Shown: one piece after another, positions 15,201 to 22,914 of the stretch
Numbering within the stretch: position 1 is the stretch's first letter
How the letters are laid out: each line of letters begins with the position of its first letter
DNA from: a bacterium
GTDB lineage: Bacteria; Actinomycetota; Acidimicrobiia; Spongiisociales; Spongiisociaceae
Assembly (NCBI GenBank): GCA_028821265.1
Contig: JAPPGU010000037.1
Coordinates: 1-32,585, forward strand
Reading direction: 5' to 3'
DNA: 32,585 bases
Program-made: the position numbers and the translations under genes
The notes under the pieces: generated by a model
Databases searched by the model: none
The model's input: the letters and a program-made list of their open reading frames with translations, nothing else
Told to the model about the DNA's origin: nothing

Positions 15201-16334
15201 ATGATGAAAGTCGTCGACGTTCGCACCCATCTGATGTCAATACCTCATCTGAAGGACTACCGATGGGCGATTGGATCTCCTCGGGGGACAAACAACGTTC
15301 TCGTCGAGGTAGAAACTGAAGATGGGATTATTGGATATGGCGATGCGTGTGGAACTCGATCGGCGGAGGCCGTTGATGCCACAATCCGGTCGGTCAGGCG
15401 ATACGTTATTGGGCAAGACGCCTTTCGGTCACAGCTCATCATGGCCACCCTCTACCGGAAAGGGAACTGGAGCAATCAAAGGCGGTTCGCAAACCAGGCG
15501 TTCGCCGGGATCGAGATGGCTCTTTGGGACGCCTGCGGGAAGGCTCTGGGACAGCCCGTGCATCGACTGCTTGGAGGTAAGTATCACGAGTCGATTCACT
15601 GGTTTGGTTTCGTCCAGGGAGGTACTCCTGACGCCCTGGCCGACCACGCTAAACGTCTCACAGATCAGGGTTTCGACATCCTCTACATGAAGATCGGAAT
15701 CTGCGACGACGTAGACCTCCTATCCGTCGCATCTGTGAGAGAGGCGATTGGTGACGGTGTCCGGCTTCGCCTTGACGTCAATGAAGCATGGACCCGCACC
15801 CAGGCAATTCGTATGTCCCGGCAGCTGGAACCCTTCAATATCGACTGGATCGAGCAACCTCTCGTGTTCTGGGACTTTGAAGGAGCCGCGCTGCTCAGGA
15901 GTACGTCTCCAATTCCTACCACACTGGATCAGTCGATCTTCACGCACTACGACGTCCTCAGAATGATTCGTGAAAACGCATCTGATGTGCTCGTTCTCGG
16001 ATTCCATGAAACTGGTGGCCTTTTGCAGTTGCGTAATGCAGCTGCCGTTGCGGACGCTGCTGGCATCAGCCTGAACAGGCATGCAGTTCTGGGAGAATCG
16101 GGTCTATCCACGCTCGCTGCCCTCCATGTGTTATCGACAATACCAAATCTGGCCGACGGCAATCAGATCATGAGCGGTCTCTTTGAACAGGACGTGTTGG
16201 TCGACGGCCAGGTTGAGATCACAAATGCGCGTACGCCGGTGCCTGATCAGCCCGGCCTTGGTGCTCAGATCAACTGGGACTCCGTAGGCCGGTTCAAGCG
16301 TCTCTATATGGAGGTGGGCCAGTACCCCATGTAG
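15201..16334 (+). CDS. Enolase superfamily (mandelate racemase/muconate lactonizing) protein with atypical active site
   Basis: The 377-aa protein has the MR/MLE capping domain (1-125) and barrel. Metal ligands are plausible at Asp192 (LRLDVNEAW), Glu218 (DWIEQPL) and Asp243 (TTLDQSIF). The usual KxK base pair reads MKIGI, so Lys164 remains but the second Lys is Gly166. The Lys expected on the sixth/seventh strand of MLE- and dipeptide-epimerase-like members is replaced by LGFHETGG (266-273), which offers His269 and Glu270. This is not the standard arrangement of a named subgroup I can recognise, so the reaction is left open; acid-sugar dehydration or racemisation are family options. The start is ATG 15201, 85 nt after the amidohydrolase. 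It is the last gene before the IS remnant. Confidence 0.83.
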   Translation: MMKVVDVRTHLMSIPHLKDYRWAIGSPRGTNNVLVEVETEDGIIGYGDACGTRSAEAVDATIRSVRRYVIGQDAFRSQLIMATLYRKGNWSNQRRFANQAFAGIEMALWDACGKALGQPVHRLLGGKYHESIHWFGFVQGGTPDALADHAKRLTDQGFDILYMKIGICDDVDLLSVASVREAIGDGVRLRLDVNEAWTRTQAIRMSRQLEPFNIDWIEQPLVFWDFEGAALLRSTSPIPTTLDQSIFTHYDVLRMIRENASDVLVLGFHETGGLLQLRNAAAVADAAGISLNRHAVLGESGLSTLAALHVLSTIPNLADGNQIMSGLFEQDVLVDGQVEITNARTPVPDQPGLGAQINWDSVGRFKRLYMEVGQYPM

Positions 16335-16456
16335 CTCCTGAACCGGGATATATGGCCAAATCCTGTGGATGGGGTCGGGTGTTTAGGCGGCGTCCCTTGA
16401 GTCCTCGCTTCTCCTTTCGGTTTGGATTCCGTCTTTGAATTCGGGCTCATCGGATT

Positions 16457-17551
16457 TCAGTGGGGAGTGACCGATGCGAGTAAGTCCCAGTTGGGCTTCC
16501 CGGCGTAGAGGAGGGCCCGGATTCGGTGGTTCGAGAAGTTGCGGAACCCGAAGGCTGTTCGTTTGGTTCTCTTGATGAGGTTGTTGAGGGCTTCGGTGGG
16601 TCCGTTGGTCACCTTGGAGATGTGCCAGTTGGTGGTCTGGGGTGTCCAGCGGGCGATGGTCCGGCCCAGTTTGTTGATCTTGGGTGGGCAGGATTCGTCT
16701 TGGAGGTCGTCGGCGAGCTGTAGGGTGTAGCGGAACGCGACGGCGATGCTGTCGATGTCGTAGATGCCCCGTACTGTCTCTTTGGCGTGCCAGGCGGTGC
16801 GGACTTCGCCGTGGGGGTCGCCGGCGTTGAGGAGGCCACGGAGCCGTGTTCGGCCTCGGTCGCTGATGCGTTCGGAAGCAGCCTTGAGGAGACGCCGCGC
16901 TCGATACAGTGGGTCGCCTTTGCGGCCTCGGTGGCCGAGGGTTTCGTTCTGGACTCTTTTGCGGACTTCGTCGAGGCGCTGGTTGGCTAAGCGTGTGACG
17001 TGGAACGGGTCTGCTACCTGCAGAGCGTTGGGCAGGACCCGGTCGTAGGCTTTCCGGTACGGGCCTGACATGTCCAACACGGCCCAGCGGATCTCCTCGA
17101 TCCACTCGGCGGGCTGAGGCCGGAACCACTCTTCGGCACTATTGGCTGTTCTACCCGCCACTATGTCGATCAACTGGTGGCCTCCCACATCAACCACCGA
17201 GGTGCACCACTGCTTGGTCCGCCATCTGCCTTTCCGCCAGAACAACGTCTCGTCCACGCCCACAGCCTCGACTGCCCCTACCCGATCGGCAACGGCTTCC
17301 AAGAGTGCCTCACCCCAGCGGCGCACCTCGTCGTTGACCGCATGCCAATCACAGCCCAGCTCTTCGGCGACCTCTTGGACCGGGCGGCCCGACCGTCCGA
17401 CCTGGACGGTGACCCACCGAGCGGCCCGGGATGTCAGCAACGCCCGAGCCGGACCGATCGTGGGGTCTTGTTCAACGAACGAAGCGACCGCACACTCGGG
17501 GTTCGGGCACGCCCAGCGACGCTTCCGCCACCGCAGCCGAACGGTGTCAAG
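16457..17551 (-). pseudogene. ISL3 family transposase, 5'-truncated
   Basis: The frame is open from 17611 down to 16457. Recognisable homology begins around LDTVRLRWRKRRWACPNPEC, the second half of the family zinc-finger domain, so the first CxxC half and the natural start are missing. The catalytic core is intact: Asp63 in VGVDETLFW, Asp123 in AVLDMSGPYRK, the ADPFHV segment and Glu283 in TNGPTEALNN (numbering from the TTG at 17438-17440). No ATG or GTG precedes that TTG in frame. The N-terminal truncation probably removes terminal-repeat binding, so autonomous transposition is unlikely. It could still be translated as a 327-aa fragment. Confidence 0.8.
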
Positions 17552-17600
17552 GCCGGTTGAAAGTTGCGCGGTTTTGGCCGGTCGAAAACTGCGCGGTCTA
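17551..17600. repeat. Two 25-bp imperfect direct repeats beside the transposase
   Basis: 17551-17575 and 17576-17600 agree at 20 of 25 positions; both begin GGCCGGT and contain TGCGCGGT. They mark the point where the transposase coding sequence stops being family-like. Repeated short motifs like this occur at the ends of IS21-type elements, so they may be a foreign IS end that cut the ISL3 element. That identification is tentative. Confidence 0.6.
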
Positions 17601-17723
17601 GTGGGGGTTGGTTAGTGGGTGACCTCCTGCCTCGGATGTCGTTTTCCAACAGCCGATTATGGAGGGCCCCTCCTCACTTTTGGTGGATTCCCAACCCCCT
17701 GCCAGATCTCCTACTCCCCCCTC
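17601..17723. other. Short spacer between IS remnant and the duplicated UTR
   Basis: No gene is supported. A perfect GC-rich palindrome, GGAGGG-C-CCCTCC, lies at about 17659-17671. Any promoter for the peptide transporter operon must be here or further upstream, because the shared UTR starts at 17724. No clear -35/-10 pair was found. Confidence 0.4.
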
Positions 17724-17888
17724 ATTTCCGAAGAGCCGATAATCACCGGTTTCCCCGACGTGTCTGAGGGCCGCCGGAATACAATCAAGCTATTCGTCCA
17801 TGCGAATTTGGGCGAAAAAGCGGAGGCTCTTCAGTTCCTCCGAACCCGGGCGGGCCTGAGGAGTTTACCCTGAAGGAGGGCTGGCCCG
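17724..17888 (+). promoter_or_regulatory. Candidate structured 5' UTR / riboswitch-like element, copy 2
   Basis: This is the second copy of the element at 4950-5118. The closing stem is GAAGAGCC (17730-17737) with GGCTCTTC (17825-17832). The alternative partner is CTTCAG (17829-17834) with CTGAAG (17870-17875), next to the GGAGG of the peptide-binding-protein gene. Relative to copy 1 there is a 3-nt deletion plus one change in the first junction, single changes in two unpaired positions, one deleted C near 17865 and one change beside the ribosome-binding site. None of the proposed stems is altered. Confidence 0.5.
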
Positions 17889-18070
17889 ATGCGGACTCGA
17901 GAACACGCAAACCGTAGCTACTCATATCGGAGACGACTCGCAATCTGGTTTGGTGTTCTCGCGCTCGTCGCGGCGGCTTGTGGCGGCGCCGAGGAGGATA
18001 CTGCGGCTCCGACAACCGCGGCCCCGACAACTGCGGCGCCTACAACTGCGGCGCCGACAACTGCGGCTCC
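17724..18070 (+). repeat. Long direct repeat, copy 2 (UTR plus lipoprotein leader)
   Basis: Same orientation as 4950-5305. The copies separate inside the Thr-Ala-Pro linker, after which the encoded proteins are unrelated (SBP_bac_5 here, SBP_bac_3 in copy 1). The 3' boundary is approximate because the linker is low-complexity. Confidence 0.9.
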
Positions 18071-19667
18071 AGCTACCGATGGAGCCACCGAAACCACCCA
18101 AGCTGTGGCCACGACGGCAGCGGCACCGGTCGCCGCCGAGTCCTGCCTCCAACCCGGATCCGAGGTCACGATCATCAACCAGACCAACGTCCGGAATACT
18201 GTCAACCCGCTTCTCGCAATCGACACGACCGGATACTGGCGGACCGATCTGATCTTCGATCTCCTGGTCGATGTGGATCCGAATACAGCCGAGATCGTTC
18301 CGGAGTTGGCTCGTTCGTGGGACATCTCGGATGACAACCTGACCTACACCTTCCACCTTCAGGAAGGGGTCATATTCCATGACGGCGCGCCGGTGACCGC
18401 CGCCGATGTGGAATTCACGATCGAGAGCATCCTGGCGCCTGGGTTCCTGGGCCAATGGCGGCCGAGGCTGGCCAACATCGTCGGAGCCGACGCATTCACG
18501 GACGGCTCGGCCGACAGTGTCGCCGGCGTAGAGGTCCATGACGACTACACGATTTCGATCACGCTGGCGAAACCTGATGCCTCGTTCATGGCAATCTCTG
18601 TCAGAGAGGTACTGAAGGTCCTCCCGAAGCACTTGCTGGAAGGGGAAGGTCCTATCGGAGCGGATCACCCGTTCTCGCTGCATCCGATAGGCAGTGGTCC
18701 CTACGAGTTCGTCCAATGGACGGAGGAGAAGACGACCTTCAAGGCATTTGATGGCTACTGGCAACCGAATCGTGGCTGTATCGAGACCGTGCACCACGGT
18801 GGGATCCAGGATGTCAACACCATGCTGGTGGCGATGGAGACGGAGCAGGCTCATGCCATGGACCGGACTCCGCCCGGTGACATCGATCGGATGGTCGCCT
18901 TGCCGCACATCGACGTAGCTACCTACGACAAGGCACAGCTCGACGGGCTCGTGTTCAATGTTGAGAGCCATCCGGCTCTAGCCAATCCGGACGTTCGGCG
19001 GGCCATCGCGATGGCCATCGACAAGGAATCCTTTGTCACGAACTTCTTGGGCCAGTATGCGACCGTACGGAACAGCTTCCTGATCAGCAACTCCTGGGCA
19101 TTCGACGCGGCCGTTGAGATGCCGCCTTACGATCCCGATGCTGCGGCGGCATTGCTTGCCCAAGCGGGCTACCCCGGCGGGGAAGGTATTGAGCTGACCT
19201 TCTTCTACAACGATGGGAACAGCAATCGTGAAGGGCTGGCGATCTATGCGCAGGCAGAACTCGCCAAGCTCGGCATCGATGTCACCATCGAAACGGCCAA
19301 GTGGCCGCAGTTCATCGAAGCCGTGCGGAACGGCGAGTTCAATGTCGCCGTGATGTCTCTCCATTCCGGCTTCCCGGATCCGGCGATCATTGGACAGACG
19401 TATGGCACGGGCGAACCCGAGAACCATATGAATTACTCCAATAGCGCTGTGGACGAGGCCTTGACGGCTGCCCTACTCACGACTGACATCGATGAACGGA
19501 AGGCGCACTACTCGATTATCCAGGAGAACCTGGCGGCGGATACGCCGTTCGTGCCGGTGTTCAGCCCACCCGGCACCGTCCTGTACAACTCGGATCTGCT
19601 CACCGACGTCTTCCCGTCCAACAACCGGATGTACTGGGATGTCCGTCAGTGGAAGGTAAACGAGTAG
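17889..19667 (+). CDS. Oligopeptide/dipeptide ABC transporter substrate-binding lipoprotein (SBP_bac_5)
   Basis: The 592-aa lipoprotein captures peptides or similar ligands for the importer encoded at 19723-23806. The leader has lipobox LVAAAC (Cys31) and a TAAPT linker, identical in residues 1-61 to the amino-acid-binding protein at 5119. The family-5 fold follows: NPLLAIDTTGYWRTDLIFDLL, PELARSWDISDDNLTYTFHL, GVIFHDGAPVTAADVEFTIE (typical), GSGPYEFVQW and the C-terminal FVPVFSPPGTVLYN. ATG 17889 has GGAGG 9 nt upstream and is preceded by the candidate regulatory UTR. Length is normal. The junction between the borrowed leader and the binding domain falls in the linker, about residue 61. Confidence 0.92.
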   Translation: MRTREHANRSYSYRRRLAIWFGVLALVAAACGGAEEDTAAPTTAAPTTAAPTTAAPTTAAPATDGATETTQAVATTAAAPVAAESCLQPGSEVTIINQTNVRNTVNPLLAIDTTGYWRTDLIFDLLVDVDPNTAEIVPELARSWDISDDNLTYTFHLQEGVIFHDGAPVTAADVEFTIESILAPGFLGQWRPRLANIVGADAFTDGSADSVAGVEVHDDYTISITLAKPDASFMAISVREVLKVLPKHLLEGEGPIGADHPFSLHPIGSGPYEFVQWTEEKTTFKAFDGYWQPNRGCIETVHHGGIQDVNTMLVAMETEQAHAMDRTPPGDIDRMVALPHIDVATYDKAQLDGLVFNVESHPALANPDVRRAIAMAIDKESFVTNFLGQYATVRNSFLISNSWAFDAAVEMPPYDPDAAAALLAQAGYPGGEGIELTFFYNDGNSNREGLAIYAQAELAKLGIDVTIETAKWPQFIEAVRNGEFNVAVMSLHSGFPDPAIIGQTYGTGEPENHMNYSNSAVDEALTAALLTTDIDERKAHYSIIQENLAADTPFVPVFSPPGTVLYNSDLLTDVFPSNNRMYWDVRQWKVNE

Positions 19668-19722
19668 AGGTCTAGCCGAACTCGTTAAGATCGGGGCAAC
19701 CTGAGAAGGTGCGTTCCGACAC

Positions 19723-20736
19723 ATGAAGGAGCACGCGGCAAGCCCCTCTCCGTCCGAGCACGCCCTGCTGTCGGTGAGGGATCTGGCGGTCGACTTCGAA
19801 CTCGAAGGCGGCGTCCTTCGGGCGGTGGACCGTATCTCCTACGACGTCCGTCCAGGCGAGATAGTCGGGATCGTCGGAGAGTCCGGGTCGGGCAAGAGCG
19901 TTTCGGTCCTGGCGGTTCTCCGCTTGCTCAACGTCTACACGTCAGGAGCGAGCGTCACTGGCGAGGTGCTGTTCGAGGGCCGAGATCTCTTTGCCCTCAC
20001 GGCCAAGCAGATGAGGGAGATTCGCGGCAAGGACATCACCCTGATCTTCCAGGATCCCTCTTCGTCATGGCATCCAGTGTTGAGAGTCGGTCGCCAGGTG
20101 GCCGAAGTGAGCCTGGCTCACGGGAAGATGGGATCTGACCGTGTACGGCAACACGTGGAAGGCCTGTTCGAGTCTGTCGGCATCCCCAACCCTCGGGTCA
20201 GGTACGAGCAGTACCCCCACGAGTACTCGGGCGGGATGAAGCAGAGAGCCATGATCGCCATGGCCATAGCGAACAGGCCGAAGCTCTTGATCGCGGACGA
20301 GCCCACCACTGCTCTCGATGTCACGATCCAGTCACAAGTGCTGGAATTGCTGAGAAACGTGACCGCGGAAACGGGTGCTGCCCTCATCCTGATCTCGCAC
20401 GACATAGGCGTGATAGCGGAGATGGCCGACCGTGTGATCGTGATGTATGGAGGACGGGTGATGGAGGAGGGCCCGGTGGAGCAGGTGCTGCTATCGCCGC
20501 GCCATCCATACACCAGGGGACTGCTGTCGAGCCTGCCGCAGATCGACCAGGAGATGTCACGATTGCCGACCATCCCCGGGTCTCCGCCTCAGATGTTCCA
20601 AGCACTGGCCGGCTGTCCCTTTGAACCGCGGTGCGGGCTCTCCGGGGACCGTGATCCTTGCCGGGAATCACGGCCGTCCCTGAGACAGTGCGGCGAGGAC
20701 CAGTTCTCGGCGTGCCATTTCTTCGAGGAGCTTTAA
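19723..20736 (+). CDS. Peptide ABC transporter ATP-binding protein (OppD/DppD type)
   Basis: This 337-aa ATPase has Walker A GESGSGKS (52-59), Q-loop IFQDPSSSWHPV, signature YSGGMKQRA, Walker B LLIADEPTTALDV and the H-loop ISHDIGVIAEM. A C-terminal oligopeptide-transporter extension carries four spaced Cys (CPFEPRC...PCRE...SACHF), as in OppD/DppD. It pairs with the second ATPase at 20912. The start is ATG 19723, about 55 nt after the binding-protein stop. The TAA stop (20734-20736) abuts the left end of an inserted MITE-like element, so the present C-terminus may have been set by that insertion. Confidence 0.92.
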   Translation: MKEHAASPSPSEHALLSVRDLAVDFELEGGVLRAVDRISYDVRPGEIVGIVGESGSGKSVSVLAVLRLLNVYTSGASVTGEVLFEGRDLFALTAKQMREIRGKDITLIFQDPSSSWHPVLRVGRQVAEVSLAHGKMGSDRVRQHVEGLFESVGIPNPRVRYEQYPHEYSGGMKQRAMIAMAIANRPKLLIADEPTTALDVTIQSQVLELLRNVTAETGAALILISHDIGVIAEMADRVIVMYGGRVMEEGPVEQVLLSPRHPYTRGLLSSLPQIDQEMSRLPTIPGSPPQMFQALAGCPFEPRCGLSGDRDPCRESRPSLRQCGEDQFSACHFFEEL

Positions 20737-20903
20737 GTGGTCTGGCTGCGAAACAGCTTGGTGTGTTCTGGCGGTCATCGGTGTCCCGTCGCTGCGTTCC
20801 GCTTCCTCAACGTACCGCTGCGGGTACGCCTTCGTCAGCGGGCCTTGCGAGGAACACCGCTGCCGACGCCATACCACACCGCCATTCCACAGACAGACCA
20901 CTA
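20735..20903 (-). mobile_element. MITE-like element, copy A
   Basis: About 168 bp, roughly 90% identical to the reverse complement of copy B (25552-25718). The ends are AGTGGTCTGGCTG at the left (20736) and CAGACAGACCACTA at the right (20903). They are imperfectly inverted here (one mismatch and one extra base), and no target duplication is visible. The internal sequence contains the hairpin CGTACC/GGTACG. The element fills nearly all of the gap between the two ATPase genes: it starts at the first gene's stop and ends just before AGGAA, the ribosome-binding site of the second. No transposase is encoded. Confidence 0.8.
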
Positions 20904-20911
20904 GGAAATAC

Positions 20912-21979
20912 GTGCCGATGGAACGTCCCTCAGATCGCGCCGAAGCTGTCAACGGGGACGCCGGTCCGCGCTCGGGCTCGCCGCTCCTGACCGTAAGTGA
21001 CCTGACGAAGACGTTTCCCGTACGTAAGGGCCTCTTCGGGCGCCCGGAGGCGATGATCCAGGCGGTCACCGATGTGAGCTTCTCGATCTATCCGGGGCAG
21101 ACGCTCGGGCTGGTCGGCGAGTCCGGTAGCGGTAAGTCCACGACGGCGCTGTGCGTCACCCGGCTACTGGACGTCACGTCCGGCAGCATCGTGTTCGACG
21201 GCCAGGAACTGGCCGACCTGTCCCGGCGCAGCATGCGGCCCATACGCCGGAACATGCAGATCGTCTTCCAGGATCCGTACTCGTCCCTGGATCCCAGGAT
21301 GACGGTGAAGGAGATCATTGCCGAGCCTCTGCGGGTGTATGGCTCCTACGGTCGTAGAGGCCAGGGTGAGAGAAGGGTCCACGAATTACTGGAGAAGGTG
21401 GGGATGAATGCCGGTGACGCCGCCAGATTCCCCCACGAGTTCTCCGGAGGGCAGAGGCAGCGCATCAGTATCGCCCGGGCTTTGGCACTCGAGCCAAGGC
21501 TCCTGGTGCTGGATGAACCCGTCAGTGCCCTGGATGTCTCGGTTCAGGCTCAGGTCACGAACCTGCTCGGGGACCTCCAGGAGGCCATGGGGCTGGCCTA
21601 TCTGTTCATCGCTCACGACCTCGCGGTCGTGCATCACGTTTCCGATTGGATCGCGGTGATGTACCTGGGCAGGATCGTCGAGTACGGCACCGTGGACCAG
21701 GTCTTCAGCCAGCCGACCCACCCCTACACCCAGGCCCTGCTGAGCGCTATCCCGAGTGCGGACCCGACCAAGGCCGAAGACCGCGATGAGAGGATCATCC
21801 TCACCGGGGAGATACCCGACCCCGCCGACCCGCCCTCTGGATGCCGATTCCGTACTCGCTGCTGGAAGGCGGAACCGACCTGTGCAGAGGTTTCTCCGGA
21901 ACTGGTGGACACCCTCGGTGTCGGGCACCCGAGCGCCTGCCACTTCCCGGAACTACAGGCGAGCGGAGTCCACCGATGA
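20912..21979 (+). CDS. Peptide ABC transporter ATP-binding protein (OppF/DppF type)
   Basis: The 355-aa ATPase has Walker A GESGSGKST (69-77), Q-loop VFQDPYSSLDPRMTV, signature FSGGQRQRI, Walker B LLVLDEPVSALDV and the H-loop IAHDLAVVHHV. Its C-terminal Cys-containing extension (GCRFRTRCWKAEPTC) is typical of OppF/DppF. It should form a heterodimer with the ATPase at 19723. The start is GTG 20912 with AGGA 4-5 nt upstream; ATG 20918 is the alternative. The MITE-like element lies directly before the ribosome-binding site and may alter coupling with the upstream ATPase. The stop overlaps the permease start by 4 bp. Confidence 0.92.
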   Translation: MPMERPSDRAEAVNGDAGPRSGSPLLTVSDLTKTFPVRKGLFGRPEAMIQAVTDVSFSIYPGQTLGLVGESGSGKSTTALCVTRLLDVTSGSIVFDGQELADLSRRSMRPIRRNMQIVFQDPYSSLDPRMTVKEIIAEPLRVYGSYGRRGQGERRVHELLEKVGMNAGDAARFPHEFSGGQRQRISIARALALEPRLLVLDEPVSALDVSVQAQVTNLLGDLQEAMGLAYLFIAHDLAVVHHVSDWIAVMYLGRIVEYGTVDQVFSQPTHPYTQALLSAIPSADPTKAEDRDERIILTGEIPDPADPPSGCRFRTRCWKAEPTCAEVSPELVDTLGVGHPSACHFPELQASGVHR

Positions 21980-22914
21980 CCCGCTTCATCGTCAATCGCA
22001 TCGCGCAGATCATCCCGTTGCTCGTCCTGTTGAGCGTCTTCATCTTCACGATGATGCACCTGGCGCCCGGCAGTCCCGAGAGCTTCTATCTCACCGACCA
22101 CTACACCGAGGAGCAGGCCGAAGCAGTTCGCGAAAAGCTCGGCCTGAACGAACCCCCGGTCAGGCAGTACCTCACCTGGCTAGGGGCCGCGATACGTGGC
22201 GACTTCGGACAGACGTTCTCATACGGGGTCAGCGTCACGGAGGTGATTCTCTCTCGGCTGTGGCCCACGCTGCAGCTGCAGCTGCTCGCGCTGTCTGTTT
22301 CGGTAATCATCGCCGTTCCGGCCGGCGTGATCTCCGCGCTCAGACGGAACTCGAGACTCGATCATTCGATAACGACCGCAACCCTGTTCGGCTTGTCGAT
22401 GCCTGACTTCTGGTTCGCCCTGTTGCTGATGCTGACGTTCTCCGTACACCTGGGATGGCTACCCGCTTTCGGAACCGGAAGCGAAGGCCTCTTCGCGGCC
22501 CCCCTCAACCTTGTCATGCCGGTGGCCGTCCTAGGGCTCTCCGCAGTGCCCTGGTATGCCCGGGTTGTGCGATCGTCCATGCTGGATTCCCTGGCGGAGG
22601 ACTACATCCTGACCGCCGCGGCCAAGGGATTGACGCCGACTCGGATCACGATCCATCACGCTCTCCGTATAGCCATTCTCCCCCTGGTCACCGTGATCGG
22701 TCTGTCCATGGCTCGAGTGCTCTCGGGCGTGATCGTGGTGGAGACGATCTTTGTCTGGCCGGGGTTGGGCCAACTGGCGTGGGAGGCTGTGATCCGCCAG
22801 GACTACCCCGTCATCCTGGGCCTTACCATCTTCACGGCCGCGTTCGTGATGATCTTCAGCCTGATCGTCGACATCCTGTACACGTACATCGATCCGAGGA
22901 TTCGTTATGTCTAG
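21976..22914 (+). CDS. Peptide ABC transporter permease (OppB/DppB type)
   Basis: This 312-aa inner-membrane protein starts MTRFIVNRIAQIIPLLVLLS, the typical OppB/DppB first membrane helix. It contains HLAPGSPE, GDFGQTFSYG and the EAA loop (AAAKGLTPTRITIHHALRIAILP), and ends IDPRIRYV, the near-universal DppB C-terminus. ATG 21976 overlaps the ATPase stop by 4 bp; the open frame back to 21841 lies within the ATPase gene. It forms the membrane channel together with the permease at 22907, which overlaps it by 8 bp. Confidence 0.93.
   Translation: MTRFIVNRIAQIIPLLVLLSVFIFTMMHLAPGSPESFYLTDHYTEEQAEAVREKLGLNEPPVRQYLTWLGAAIRGDFGQTFSYGVSVTEVILSRLWPTLQLQLLALSVSVIIAVPAGVISALRRNSRLDHSITTATLFGLSMPDFWFALLLMLTFSVHLGWLPAFGTGSEGLFAAPLNLVMPVAVLGLSAVPWYARVVRSSMLDSLAEDYILTAAAKGLTPTRITIHHALRIAILPLVTVIGLSMARVLSGVIVVETIFVWPGLGQLAWEAVIRQDYPVILGLTIFTAAFVMIFSLIVDILYTYIDPRIRYV

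Larger units (their letters stand above)
16443..17600 (-). mobile_element. ISL3-type insertion sequence remnant
   Basis: The element holds a minus-strand ISL3-type transposase. A candidate terminal sequence, GGGCTCATCGGATTTCAG, starts at 16443 just beyond the transposase stop. I find no inverted partner on the other side, where the transposase frame meets two 25-bp imperfect direct repeats (17551-17600). The right end therefore appears lost or replaced. The boundaries are approximate. Confidence 0.6.

Noticed and set aside
16383-17129. Long Pro/Arg-rich minus-strand frame over the IS
   Set aside because: It is a shadow of the ISL3 transposase in another frame, with biased Pro/Arg composition and no domain.
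20735-20903. Target-site duplication around MITE copy A
   Set aside because: The flanking bases do not match each other; only copy B shows a convincing duplication.
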